Below, piece by piece: positions 33,341 to 42,809 of a stretch of 64,000 nucleotides of DNA (position 1 is its first letter; each line of letters starts with the position of its first letter). Position numbers and translations under genes: made by a program. Below the pieces are notes generated by a model that saw only the letters and a program-made list of their open reading frames with translations, made no database searches and had not been told where the DNA came from. The stretch lies in the NCBI GenBank assembly GCA_964504445.1, contig CAZDEO010000005.1, forward strand, positions 1 to 64,000, given 5' to 3'. This DNA is from JACSRF01 sp964504445. GTDB lineage: Bacteria; Chloroflexota; Anaerolineae; Promineifilales; Promineifilaceae.

Positions 33341-35869
33341 ATGTCTAATTTTGACTGGATATCAGATGAAGACAGGCATTGGGAACCAGAACCGCCAAAA
33401 GAGCCGGAGCATAAAAACCGACTTAGCCGGTGGTTGGTGCTGTTCCTATTGGTGGTGGCTTTGGTCGTCGCCGGGGCGGTGATGGTTTACCGGCAAGCGG
33501 ACGAGCGGATCTCGGCGGCAGAGGCTTCTGTGCAGGCGGATATTCTAGCTGCCCACCAATTGATGTTGGAGGCGGGCATGGCTGGCGACGTGGACCTCTT
33601 TCGCGCTGGCTTGTCTGGGCGGCAGGAAGCATGGACGGCGGCCCAAATTGCCTTGCTGGAAGATGGCGCTATGTGGGAGCGAGCTGCCTTCGGCTTGACC
33701 TTGTTGGGCGATGTTGGGCAGTCCCCCCCTACTGTAGAAGTCAGCTCCGATTTGCGCCAGGCTGTGGTGACCTATGGGCTGTCTTACCAGGTGGGTGATG
33801 GGGTGATGGATTTGCGACATACGGCCGTTTATCGCCGTGGGGCAAACCGGTGGTTATTAGCGCCGCCGGAAGGAGATTTTTGGGGAAGCTGGGTGACAAA
33901 CCGCGGGTCCTTCGTCACCCTCATTTACCCGCAGCGCGACGCCGCCATGGGTGAGCGGCTGGCCTTTGACCTGGACCGGACGATGCGCCGATTGTGTGCC
34001 GCATCCTTTTCCTTCGGCTGCCTTGATGGGTTGAATGTTTCCGTGCGATTAAGTACCCAACCCGACAGCTTGAAGACCCTTTTTGACACGAAAAGCCTGT
34101 TGCAGAACCCGCGCCAGCTCAATCTTCCTGCGCCCACGCTTTTGGGCATTCCCACTGATGAAGCTGGTTATAAGCTCCTGGCTGATGGATATGCGGCGCA
34201 GATTGCGCTGGCGGTTATGGCCGACGTGACGGATTATACATGCTGCCAGAGAGGTTTATACTTTCGGGCCATTTTAGATTGGCAGCTGAGTGAGCTGGGT
34301 ATCGTCGAGTGGCCTCTTACACCAGATACCTTTGAAACCTTGCTGCGGGATAGCGACTTATTCCAGGGTTCTGTACAAGGATGGCGCAGCGCCGATATTT
34401 CTGGTCGCTTGGATGCAGAGTGGATTGGGGCGTATGCCTTGATGCAATATTTGTTGGAGGAAAGAGGATTTTCAGCAGAATTGTTGCAGCGCAATTTGCT
34501 GCAAAGTTATGATGAGTGGTTGGCATTAACCGAACTGGATGCCCAAGACCAGGTTGCTAGCTGGATTCAGTTTGTATACCACAACTCTACATCTGGTCAG
34601 CAGGCAATTTCCTCTGTCCCTGATCCGGTGAGCGATTTAAACCTGGTATGCAATTTTGAAAATAATTTGCCAATGTTGTATCGCTACGATTTTGCTACCG
34701 AAAGGTGGAATGACCTGGCGATAATTTCCGATGATGCTGATTACGGCTTATTTGTGCCGATGAACATTTCGGGCGCCATTTTTGTGTTGGAGGGCCAAGA
34801 GTCTTGGGTTGATGAGACGGTTTTTCTTACGACAAGGAGTTATTTGTGGCAAGACGGCCGTCGCTACCCCATTTATGATTCTGCGCAAGACCCTTTAGGC
34901 GAAGGGGCTATCTCCTCTATTGCCTATCCGGTGGCCATAGATCCTTTGCAGCGTTACCTGATGTTGGTTCTATTTACAGAGAGTAACGAGAATACTTTTG
35001 AAAACTCCCTGTTGCGGTTGGTGGATCTGGCGACTTGTTCTACGGAAGGCTGCGCGATGATTGACTCCAACTTAACTGTGGATATGTTGATGAGTCCTTC
35101 CATGTGGTCCCCTACGGGCGAACATATGCTGATCTCTACTCAGGGCGATTATTTTGTGGGTAGTGTAAGCGAAAGCTCTAACTATCCTCTTTACCTGGCC
35201 GATGGTTTGGCCCAGGCGTGGATACCCGTTGGCGAAGGGAGCAGCCCATTTTGGCTGGATGGGCAAACTTATGGCTATTTGCGCATCAGGGATGGTGGGG
35301 AGATGGAGATAGTAACGGCCGTTGTTGGTGAAAACGAGCCGCAAGTTTTGTTAACAATGCCGGAGCTGCAAGCGGCTCTGCCGGCAGAGATCGCCAGCTA
35401 TGCGCCAGCCTTGCGCGTCAATTCTGTCCAGCCTAATCCGGCCTTCTCCGGCAAGTTACTGTTAATGGCAGGTTCTGCTCGGGGGCAAACCAACGCCAGT
35501 TACTTTTTCATCCTCGACCAGGCCGGCACGCCCGCGCAAACCCTTGAGTATATTGAGATGCAGTCTACAGGGGGAGAAGCTGCCTTTTCCCCAAATGGGC
35601 GCTATTTGCAGTTGATTCCCTATTATTACGGCAATAATGCAAATACCGGTGGCTTGCTGCTAAATCTGGAAACGGGCGAAAGAGAAACGGCCGTTTTCTC
35701 TCCCGATTCTACGGGATTCTGGGGCCGTAATGATTGGTCCCAGGATAGCAAATGGCTGCTGCAGCAATTTACAAACTACTTACTGCTCTATGCGCCGGAT
35801 AGCGGTTACCAACGCCTGATACCTCTTGGCATACCTGATTGTCAATATGCCTTTTGGAGCAGCCGCTAG
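33341..35869 (+). CDS. FDW-family membrane-anchored protein, copy 2
   Basis: The 842-residue paralogue of the preceding gene begins MSNFDWISDEDRHWEPE. It has one helix (LVLFLLVVALVVAGAVMVY) followed by LRHTAVYRRGANRW, IYPQRDAAMGERLAFDL and LPAPTLLGIPTDEAGYKLL. YTCCQRGLYFRAILDWQL keeps the Cys pair. The propeller-like C-terminal half contains AFSPNGRYLQLI and ends IPDCQYAFWSSR, matching the CDQAIWLNK end of copy 1. The start at 33341 is set by the shared N-terminus. Copy 3 begins 2 bp after its stop. Confidence 0.7.
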   Translation: MSNFDWISDEDRHWEPEPPKEPEHKNRLSRWLVLFLLVVALVVAGAVMVYRQADERISAAEASVQADILAAHQLMLEAGMAGDVDLFRAGLSGRQEAWTAAQIALLEDGAMWERAAFGLTLLGDVGQSPPTVEVSSDLRQAVVTYGLSYQVGDGVMDLRHTAVYRRGANRWLLAPPEGDFWGSWVTNRGSFVTLIYPQRDAAMGERLAFDLDRTMRRLCAASFSFGCLDGLNVSVRLSTQPDSLKTLFDTKSLLQNPRQLNLPAPTLLGIPTDEAGYKLLADGYAAQIALAVMADVTDYTCCQRGLYFRAILDWQLSELGIVEWPLTPDTFETLLRDSDLFQGSVQGWRSADISGRLDAEWIGAYALMQYLLEERGFSAELLQRNLLQSYDEWLALTELDAQDQVASWIQFVYHNSTSGQQAISSVPDPVSDLNLVCNFENNLPMLYRYDFATERWNDLAIISDDADYGLFVPMNISGAIFVLEGQESWVDETVFLTTRSYLWQDGRRYPIYDSAQDPLGEGAISSIAYPVAIDPLQRYLMLVLFTESNENTFENSLLRLVDLATCSTEGCAMIDSNLTVDMLMSPSMWSPTGEHMLISTQGDYFVGSVSESSNYPLYLADGLAQAWIPVGEGSSPFWLDGQTYGYLRIRDGGEMEIVTAVVGENEPQVLLTMPELQAALPAEIASYAPALRVNSVQPNPAFSGKLLLMAGSARGQTNASYFFILDQAGTPAQTLEYIEMQSTGGEAAFSPNGRYLQLIPYYYGNNANTGGLLLNLETGERETAVFSPDSTGFWGRNDWSQDSKWLLQQFTNYLLLYAPDSGYQRLIPLGIPDCQYAFWSSR

Positions 35870-35871
35870 CC

Positions 35872-38151
35872 ATGCCCCATTTTGATTGGCGCACCGAAGA
35901 AGATGGGGAATGGCCCATTTCCGCAGAGCAGGACAAAAAAACCGCTTCTCGCTTTCGCCGCCTGGTCTGGCTCATCCCCATCATCTTATTGGCACTGGTG
36001 GGGGGCGGTTGGTTCGTCAACGATCGCCTTAACCGCCAGATAGATCGGGCGGAGAAGGCCATCGAGGAGGAGGTGTTGGTTGTTCATCATCTGCTGGGTG
36101 CTGCTGCTGCCGCCCAGGATGTGGATTTGTTCATGGCTCAGCATGCCCCAGCGGATTCCCTGTGGTATGACGTCCAGCAGCTTTTGCTGGAACAAAACCT
36201 GTTCCTTAACCGCACCCCTCTGGGATTGTATGTCCATCCGCAGCCAGAGACCGGGGAGGAAGTGGTAGACCTTTCCTTTGACGCCACTCAGGCCTGGGTA
36301 CAAGACCTAGTTCCCTACTGGACAGAAGAAGTGGACCGGACATTGGCGAAGGTGCAGCTCATGCGCACGGCCCTTTACCAGCGGCAGGAAGGCCGGTGGT
36401 GGCATGCCCCGTTGCCTCGGGACCTGGCGTACTGGGGCGCCTGGCAAACTATTGAAGGGGATTACCTGACCCTGATTTTTCCGGAAAAAGAGGCTGCGGT
36501 GGCGGATAGGCTGGCTGCGGATTTGGATGGGTATGTTGCCCGCTTGTGTGGGGAAACGGCCGTTTCCTGCCCGCCCGATTTACGCTTTCGCCTGCGCTTT
36601 TCCTACGAAACCACCGCCATGGCGGCCCTGGCTCAAAATTATCGCCTGCTCAATCTAAGCATCATGCGCAACGATCCCCCTCATACCTATCGCGTTAATT
36701 TGCCCACCCCCTCCCTGGTGGGGCTGCCGGTGGATGACGCTGGTTACCAGGCCTTGCTACGCGGCTACGGCCGTTGGGTAACATCCATGTTGGCCGCGCG
36801 CCTGGACCCTCAGCAAGGGGCCACTGACCAATTCGTCATCGCCCAACTCCAAAAGTTAGGGTTAGCTCCGCCGCCCCCCCCCGAATTCACCCTCAATTTC
36901 CCGCCAAAAGAACCGCCGCCTATCCCGTTGCCCACCCAAGAAATTTTGGTAACTTGCCAACTGGATGATGAAACAACGCTCTGGCGTTATCAACCGACTC
37001 AAGACAATTGGATAGATACCCGGGCTGCCGCAGGCAACCTACCCCCATTGTTTAATCTCTTTCTGGTCTCGCCCATGCCTGGCGGCAAAGGTGTTTTGCT
37101 GGCCCAACAACGTCAGGTGGCTAACCGGCAAAGCACGCGTTTTTCCCTGTGGCACAATGATCAGGAAATCATTTTGTTTGAGACGGAGGATAAGCTGGAG
37201 TTTGCGGACTGGTTGACACCGCGCATCTCGGCCAACGGCCGTTACCTGCTTTTTTACCGCCTCCAAAGTCTCAATGACCTGGATCCATTGACCCCCCACT
37301 TCTACCTGCTAGATCGCCTCGCCTGCGCTACCGGAAACTGCGCGTTACAACCCGTTGACGGCATCCCCTATTGGCCGCCCCAGCCGGAACCGACTCGCTC
37401 CATTATTGCTGACGTTAACACCTGGCCAGAAAACCTATATTTGGGAGATGGCGCGGGGCTTGTCCTGCGCCATCAGGCCATAGGCTGGCAGCCATTTTGG
37501 CTTGATGCCCAACGCTTTGGTTATGCGCGGGCACCCCAGGGCGCAGAATATTATCGACCAGGAAATCCTCTGGAGCTGGTTTTGACCCAGATTGACCATG
37601 AGCAGGAAGATGTGCAGGTGTTGCTGGACCAGGATGATTTTTTGGCAGTTTTGCAAGCAGTTGAACCGCACCTGCCAGCCACGCAATTACAAACGCACAT
37701 GAATGATATTTTGGCTTCGCCGGATGCAAAGACTTTGTATATCAGTTTGCTCACCTGGCCTGCTGCGCCAAATGTGCAAGGCTCTCCGCAGCAACACATT
37801 TTGGCGTATGACGTAGCAGAAGCAAATTTGCAGTGGTTGTTTACCACAGCAGAGACGGCCAATTTTCCTCTGACGCTAGCGCAGAACGGCCGTTTCCTGG
37901 TCGTGCCCACGGCCGGCAGCGACAAGTGGTACGTGCAGCTTTACAATACGGCTACAGGAAACATCTTTGCCACAACCATGAACCCGTCTTATGACCATCC
38001 CTATCCCGCTCTTGATTGGTCCGCCGACGAGCAATGGCTGGTAATTGCTGACGACCGCTTGCTGCACCTCATCGCCCCCGAATTCGATTATAAGCGTACC
38101 GTATTGCACAATTTCACCGGCTGCCACAGCGCCAGTTGGATAAACCCATGA
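35872..38151 (+). CDS. FDW-family membrane-anchored protein, copy 3 (shorter)
   Basis: The 759-residue member begins MPHFDWRTEEDGEWPIS, followed by a helix (LVWLIPIILLALVGGGWFV) and the shared segments RTALYQRQEGRW, IFPEKEAAVADRLAADL and LPTPSLVGLPVDDAGYQALLRGY. It lacks about 80 residues found in copies 1 and 2 between that segment and the C-terminal half, including the Cys pair and the peptidase_MA-like tail; a Pro-rich linker (APPPPPEFTLNFPPKEPPPIP) stands there instead. It ends FTGCHSASWINP. The stop overlaps the methyltransferase start (ATGA). Confidence 0.7.
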   Translation: MPHFDWRTEEDGEWPISAEQDKKTASRFRRLVWLIPIILLALVGGGWFVNDRLNRQIDRAEKAIEEEVLVVHHLLGAAAAAQDVDLFMAQHAPADSLWYDVQQLLLEQNLFLNRTPLGLYVHPQPETGEEVVDLSFDATQAWVQDLVPYWTEEVDRTLAKVQLMRTALYQRQEGRWWHAPLPRDLAYWGAWQTIEGDYLTLIFPEKEAAVADRLAADLDGYVARLCGETAVSCPPDLRFRLRFSYETTAMAALAQNYRLLNLSIMRNDPPHTYRVNLPTPSLVGLPVDDAGYQALLRGYGRWVTSMLAARLDPQQGATDQFVIAQLQKLGLAPPPPPEFTLNFPPKEPPPIPLPTQEILVTCQLDDETTLWRYQPTQDNWIDTRAAAGNLPPLFNLFLVSPMPGGKGVLLAQQRQVANRQSTRFSLWHNDQEIILFETEDKLEFADWLTPRISANGRYLLFYRLQSLNDLDPLTPHFYLLDRLACATGNCALQPVDGIPYWPPQPEPTRSIIADVNTWPENLYLGDGAGLVLRHQAIGWQPFWLDAQRFGYARAPQGAEYYRPGNPLELVLTQIDHEQEDVQVLLDQDDFLAVLQAVEPHLPATQLQTHMNDILASPDAKTLYISLLTWPAAPNVQGSPQQHILAYDVAEANLQWLFTTAETANFPLTLAQNGRFLVVPTAGSDKWYVQLYNTATGNIFATTMNPSYDHPYPALDWSADEQWLVIADDRLLHLIAPEFDYKRTVLHNFTGCHSASWINP

Positions 38152-38945
38152 ATAAACGACTCGTTCAAACCCAATTTAGCCCCGGTGCTGCCGACTATGC
38201 TACCAGCGCCGTTCATGCCCAAGGCGCCAGCTTGCCCCGGCTGCTGGCACTGCTTCCCTTGCAGCCCCATTGGCGCGTGTTAGACATCGCCACCGGAGCC
38301 GGGCACACCGCCCATATCCTGGCTCCCCACGTGCAGCAAGTCGTGGCTGCCGACCTGACCCTGTCCATGCTGGCCCAAACGCGCCAGCTTGCCCAAGAAA
38401 AAGGAGTGCCTCAGGTAACGGTGTCTGCCGGTGATGCAGAAGCGTTACCCTTTGCTGAAGCCAGTTTTGATTTAGTGACCTGCCGTCTTGCGGCCCACCA
38501 TTTCCCAGAAATTAGCCGGTTTTTGGCTGAATCGGCGCGAGTGCTCAAGCCTGGTGGGCTGCTGGCAATCGTGGACAACGTGGTGCCTGGCAGCCGCCTC
38601 CGGGGCAAGAAGGCCCACTTAATGCGTGAGACTGCCCGCTACGTCAATGCCTTTGAGAAATTGCGCGACCCTAGCCATCAAACTTGCTTGAGCGTTGAGC
38701 AATGGCAGGATGCCCTGGCAGCGGCAGGCTTAGCGTTGACCCACCAGGAATTGCTGTCCGTACCTCTAGACTTTGACGCTTATGCGGCCAGGATGCGCGT
38801 GACGCCGCAGAATAAACTTCGCCTGCAGGCAATGCTGCGACAAGCCCCGCAGCCAGTATTAACCTTCTTGACACCCCATCAGACGGGCGATAGAATCACT
38901 TTCCACTTGACAGAAGCCATCTTGATAGGAACAAATAACCCGTAA
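38148..38945 (+). CDS. Class I SAM-dependent methyltransferase (UbiE/MenG-like)
   Basis: The 265-residue enzyme has the SAM-binding motif VLDIATGAGHTA (about residues 44-55), VVAADLTLSML (about 65-75), AGDAEALPFAEASFDLVTCR (about 92-111) and LKPGGLLAIVDN. This matches UbiE/YcgJ-like small-molecule methyltransferases. The substrate is unknown. The 4-bp overlap with FDW copy 3 suggests co-translation with that gene. Confidence 0.85.
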   Translation: MNKRLVQTQFSPGAADYATSAVHAQGASLPRLLALLPLQPHWRVLDIATGAGHTAHILAPHVQQVVAADLTLSMLAQTRQLAQEKGVPQVTVSAGDAEALPFAEASFDLVTCRLAAHHFPEISRFLAESARVLKPGGLLAIVDNVVPGSRLRGKKAHLMRETARYVNAFEKLRDPSHQTCLSVEQWQDALAAAGLALTHQELLSVPLDFDAYAARMRVTPQNKLRLQAMLRQAPQPVLTFLTPHQTGDRITFHLTEAILIGTNNP

Positions 38946-39015
38946 TCAGAACACGGTAAACAGTGAGGGGGGAAAGCCACTGATTATTGGCTACTGGGTA
39001 TTGATTGAAGAGATT
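38946..39015 (+). repeat. Short intergenic element with inverted words
   Basis: AATCAG (38944-38949) and CTGATT (38980-38985), and CAGTG/CACTG inside, form an imperfect hairpin, followed by TACTGGGTATTG variants. GAAGAGA (39008-39014) serves miaB. No promoter stands out. Confidence 0.3.
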
Positions 39016-40404
39016 ATGACGAAAACGTACAATTTTTGGATTACCGGCTGCCAGATGAATTACGCTGATGCGCGCCGTGTGGCTACGGAACTGGAGAAAT
39101 TAGGATACCGGGCGACTTCCCGCACGGAAGAGGCGGACGTAGTTATTTTGCAAACCTGCACGGTGCGCCAGCAATCAGAGGATAAGGCGTATGGCAAGCT
39201 ACAAAACCTGGCCCATTTGAAGGAGCAGCGCCCAGATATGACGGTTGCCGTTATGGGGTGCGTGGTGGGCGTGCGCGGTAATGAGGCTCTGGCGCAGCGC
39301 TTTCCTTTTGTGGACGTGTTTATGGAGCCATCAACGGACGGGCTGCCGCTGGTGAGCCACTTGACGCAGGGGGATGTGCAGGCTTATGAAACGGCCGTTA
39401 CCACCCAACGCCACGCCCTGCAAGATGAAGAAGTCATCTTGCCCGCCCACCAGCTAGGTCGCCTGGTCTCTGCGCCGGTAGCCGTCGTCTATGGCTGCTC
39501 CCACGCCTGTACTTTTTGCATCATTCCCCAGAAACGTGGCAAAGAGCGCAGCCGTCCCGTGGGTGAAATTGCCGCCGAAGTACGCTCCCTGGTAGCCCAG
39601 GGCGTTAGAGAAGTGGTGCTTTTGGGGCAAATTGTGGATCGCTACGGCTACGATGTGACTGATGGTCCTGATCTGGCCGACCTGCTGCGGGTTATCAACG
39701 ATATTGATGGGTTGCAGCGCATTCGCTTTCTCACCAGCCACCCCAATTACATGACCGACAAAATTCTCCACGCCGTGCGCGATTTGCCCAAAGTGATGCC
39801 GCAGATTGAGGTACCCATTCAGGCGGGCGACAACCAAGTGCTGGAAAATATGAAGCGGGGCTATACCCGCGAGCAATACCGCCACCTGGTACACCACATT
39901 CGCGACATCCTGCCCGATGCGGCCATCCACAGCGACATCATTGTGGGGTTTCCCGGCGAAACGGAAGCGCAGTTTATGCGCACCTATGAGATTTTGGATG
40001 AACTGGCGCTGGATAAGATTCACCTGGCCCGTTACAGCCCGCGCCCTGGCACCGTCAGCGAACGGCGTATGGTTGATGACGTGCCGGATGCCGAAAAGCG
40101 CCGCCGTTTTCATCTGATTGAAGCGTTAAACGAGCGAGTCTCCCAGGAGAAAATGGCGCGCTGGCTGGGTGAAAGGGTGGAAGTCCTGGTAGAAGACAAG
40201 CACAAGGGGCGCTGGCGGGGGCGCACGCCGCACAACAAGCTGGTCTTTTTTGACGACCCGCGCAGCCTGCGCGGGGAGCTGGTGCGGGTGCACGTTTCGC
40301 ATACTGGGCCGTGGAGTATGTCAGGTGAAGCAGTCGATAAACCCCAGACTGTGCCCCTTAATGGTCACGAATCAGAGGTCATATCTTTAAATGTGCTGCC
40401 GTAG
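39016..40404 (+). CDS. miaB: tRNA-2-methylthio-N6-isopentenyladenosine methylthiotransferase
   Basis: This radical SAM enzyme adds a methylthio group to i6A37 of tRNAs reading UNN codons. The 462-residue protein has the UPF0004 domain (ITGCQMNYADARR with the first cluster Cys, LQTCTVR, VMGCVVG), the radical SAM motif CSHACTFC (about residues 161-168) and a C-terminal TRAM-like segment (GRWRGRTPHNKLVFF). The C-terminal tail is about 35 residues longer than the TRAM domain needs. The ATG at 39016 gives the normal N-terminus. Confidence 0.9.
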   Translation: MTKTYNFWITGCQMNYADARRVATELEKLGYRATSRTEEADVVILQTCTVRQQSEDKAYGKLQNLAHLKEQRPDMTVAVMGCVVGVRGNEALAQRFPFVDVFMEPSTDGLPLVSHLTQGDVQAYETAVTTQRHALQDEEVILPAHQLGRLVSAPVAVVYGCSHACTFCIIPQKRGKERSRPVGEIAAEVRSLVAQGVREVVLLGQIVDRYGYDVTDGPDLADLLRVINDIDGLQRIRFLTSHPNYMTDKILHAVRDLPKVMPQIEVPIQAGDNQVLENMKRGYTREQYRHLVHHIRDILPDAAIHSDIIVGFPGETEAQFMRTYEILDELALDKIHLARYSPRPGTVSERRMVDDVPDAEKRRRFHLIEALNERVSQEKMARWLGERVEVLVEDKHKGRWRGRTPHNKLVFFDDPRSLRGELVRVHVSHTGPWSMSGEAVDKPQTVPLNGHESEVISLNVLP

Positions 40405-40430
40405 AGGCGTTTTGCTCCATTTATTGCCGG

Positions 40431-41726
40431 CTAACTCATGGTGAAGGAGCCGGCCTGGGAGCGGCCACGGCTAAGAACGGCCGTTAAATCATCCCCGTTG
40501 TTCACCCGATAAGACATCAGGTTATTGGCTTGTAGCAGCGCAGCCAGCTCTGCTGCTGACCGCCCGCCGCCAAAGGATTGGGGATCTACCAGCACCGTAA
40601 CAACGCGCAGACCGCGGCGCATTAGCTGGCGTGCCGCCGTGGCCCACGCTTCGTCACAATTGGGTGTGACAACAAGCAAGGTTGTTCCACGCGGAAACAG
40701 GTGAATTTCGGCATTAATCATATCTTGCAGCGGTACTTCCCCCTCGGCGCGTAAAACAGCCAGCGTTTCCAAAATCCGATTCAACTGCCGTTCACTACGG
40801 TCAGGCTGCACAACTTCATTGGATTGACCATAAGCCAACATACCCACGGCACGGTCTTGGCGCAGAAAAAATTGGGCCAGCGACGCGGCAATGGTTACCG
40901 TATACTCTTCCGTGCTTTCTGGCAGAGAAAACGGTTTCCGGCGCACCCACCCAGGCAAATCTCCCGGCATCAAATAATCTGCCTCTGAATGGGGACGTGG
41001 GGCGACATGCCCAAAGACCGCCATGTCGGGAATCACCCAAATATCAGCCAGGGGATCAAGCTCAAACTCCTTCACGATGAGCCGGTCGCGGCGGGCCGTG
41101 CTGGGCCAGTGAATGCGGCTAAAGCTGTCCCCAGGGGCATAGTCGCGCACGCCGGCGGCGTTGGTGGTAATGTAATGGGTACGGCGGCGCAGCGCATCAC
41201 CCCCAGAAAGGACGCCCACTGGTAAGGCGAAATCCCAAATATCCACCGTCATAGGATAGACGACAACGTTGCGGGTTTGGGTGTCTTGCCGCTGCAGAGG
41301 AAATAGGCCAAAGGGGTCGCTGGTGTTGATGCGTACGGGGCCTAATTGATAACGCCCCCGCTCCTGGCAGATGGTGGTGGCGCGCCAGTTGTGGGTGCTT
41401 CCTGACGAGAGACCATTGATCACGTAGCTGGTAAAATGCCCTGGTAGTTGGGAGAAATCGCGCACTTCTATCCACAGTATGGGGAAGATGCTGGCGTTAC
41501 GGACCGCAAACCGTTCTTCTAATGGGCGGCCAACCTGGGTGCGGAAGGTGCGCGTGGTGCGTGAAAAGCGAACGCTGTTCATATTGAGCCAGGCCCACAA
41601 GAAGGAGACGATGAGCAGCAACGCCAACAGGTAAGCCAGGTTGTACATGAGGGGTCGCCCGGTTTGCAAGGCGACGATGAGGGCTGCCAGTGCCAGCAGG
41701 AAAACGGCCGTTCTACGGTGTCTCAT
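40431..41726 (-). CDS. DUF58 domain-containing membrane protein
   Basis: The 431-residue protein has two N-terminal helices, then a beta-rich part (FAVRNASIFPILWIEVRDFSQLPG) and the DUF58 signature VRDYAPGDSFSRIHWPSTARRDRLIVKEFE (about residues 197-226). DUF58 proteins have a von Willebrand A-like fold and are encoded with MoxR ATPases, here 6 bp upstream. Such pairs are thought to assemble or activate envelope complexes. Residues after the signature include AVGMLAYGQSNEV and LLVVTPNCDEAWATAARQLM, typical of the vWA-like half. Confidence 0.88.
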   Translation of the reverse strand: MRHRRTAVFLLALAALIVALQTGRPLMYNLAYLLALLLIVSFLWAWLNMNSVRFSRTTRTFRTQVGRPLEERFAVRNASIFPILWIEVRDFSQLPGHFTSYVINGLSSGSTHNWRATTICQERGRYQLGPVRINTSDPFGLFPLQRQDTQTRNVVVYPMTVDIWDFALPVGVLSGGDALRRRTHYITTNAAGVRDYAPGDSFSRIHWPSTARRDRLIVKEFELDPLADIWVIPDMAVFGHVAPRPHSEADYLMPGDLPGWVRRKPFSLPESTEEYTVTIAASLAQFFLRQDRAVGMLAYGQSNEVVQPDRSERQLNRILETLAVLRAEGEVPLQDMINAEIHLFPRGTTLLVVTPNCDEAWATAARQLMRRGLRVVTVLVDPQSFGGGRSAAELAALLQANNLMSYRVNNGDDLTAVLSRGRSQAGSFTMS

Positions 41727-41732
41727 GGTGCA

Positions 41733-42683
41733 TCAGCCCCGGATTTGTGCCCCAGGAACAGGCAGCCGGTTCAAAATTTCCTGCACAATTTCCTCTGGCT
41801 GCACATCTTTGATGCGCGCTGCGGGGCCGACAATGATGCGATGGCCCAGGGCGGCCCCAGCCAAAGCCTTCACGTCGTCAGGCAACACATAATCTCGGCC
41901 GAACATGGCTGCCCGGGCCTGGCAGAGGCGATATAGCGCCAATGCCCCGCGAGAACTTGACCCCAGATACACATCCGGGTGTTCTCTGGTTTCGCGGACG
42001 AGATCCACGATATATTCTTTAACCTTTTGATCAATGTAAATACTGCGGATAGCTTCCTGGGCGGCCTGCAGCTCCTCCACGCTCACTTTTTGCGTTAGAT
42101 CATCGACGGGATGCTTGTATTGCTGCCGATCCAACACTTCCAATTCTTGCTCGCGGTCAGCATAACCCAGGCGAATACGTAACATAAACCGGTCAAGCTG
42201 CGCTTCCGGCAACGGGAAAGTGCCCTCATATTCAATAGGATTTTGGGTAGCCAACACCATAAAAGGCGGGCCAAGGCGGTAGGTATGGCCATCCACGGTA
42301 ACTTGCCGCTCTTCCATCGCTTCTAGCAGCGCAGATTGCGTTTTGGGGGTGGCGCGATTAATTTCGTCAACCAGCACAATTTGGGCATGGATAGGCCCGT
42401 GGCGAAACTCAAATTCCCGCGTTTTTTGGTTAAATACGGAGACACCGGTCACGTCACTGGGGAGCATATCAGGGGTAAACTGGATGCGCTGAAACTGGCA
42501 CCCCACAGACTTGGAAAGAGCTTTTGCGAGCATGGTTTTGCCCACGCCGGGTACGTCTTCGATTAGGATGTGACCCTGGCACAATAGCCCTAAAATCGTA
42601 AGTTGTACTGATTGCCTTTTGCCAATGATGACCCGTTCAACATTTTCCACAAGCTGGTTGGCTACTGCCTGCACATCCGTCAT
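41733..42683 (-). CDS. MoxR-family AAA+ ATPase
   Basis: The 316-residue ATPase carries Walker A DVPGVGKTMLAKAL (about residues 39-52), Walker B VLVDEINRATPKTQSALLEAMEERQV and sensor 1 VLATQNPIEYEGTFPLPEAQLDRFM. MoxR proteins act as chaperone-like activators with a DUF58 or vWA partner, here the next gene. GGAGCG precedes the ATG on the minus strand. Confidence 0.93.
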   Translation of the reverse strand: MTDVQAVANQLVENVERVIIGKRQSVQLTILGLLCQGHILIEDVPGVGKTMLAKALSKSVGCQFQRIQFTPDMLPSDVTGVSVFNQKTREFEFRHGPIHAQIVLVDEINRATPKTQSALLEAMEERQVTVDGHTYRLGPPFMVLATQNPIEYEGTFPLPEAQLDRFMLRIRLGYADREQELEVLDRQQYKHPVDDLTQKVSVEELQAAQEAIRSIYIDQKVKEYIVDLVRETREHPDVYLGSSSRGALALYRLCQARAAMFGRDYVLPDDVKALAGAALGHRIIVGPAARIKDVQPEEIVQEILNRLPVPGAQIRG

Positions 42684-42809
42684 TTTTCGCTCCTTGTACT
42701 TGGTCTGAAACTTGGCAAGGATTGTAACACAGATAGTTGTGGTCAGGGCAGAGCGGTGGAAAACGTTTAGAAAACGTTGGTTGTTTGCGGGATTTGCTCT
42801 TGTGACACC

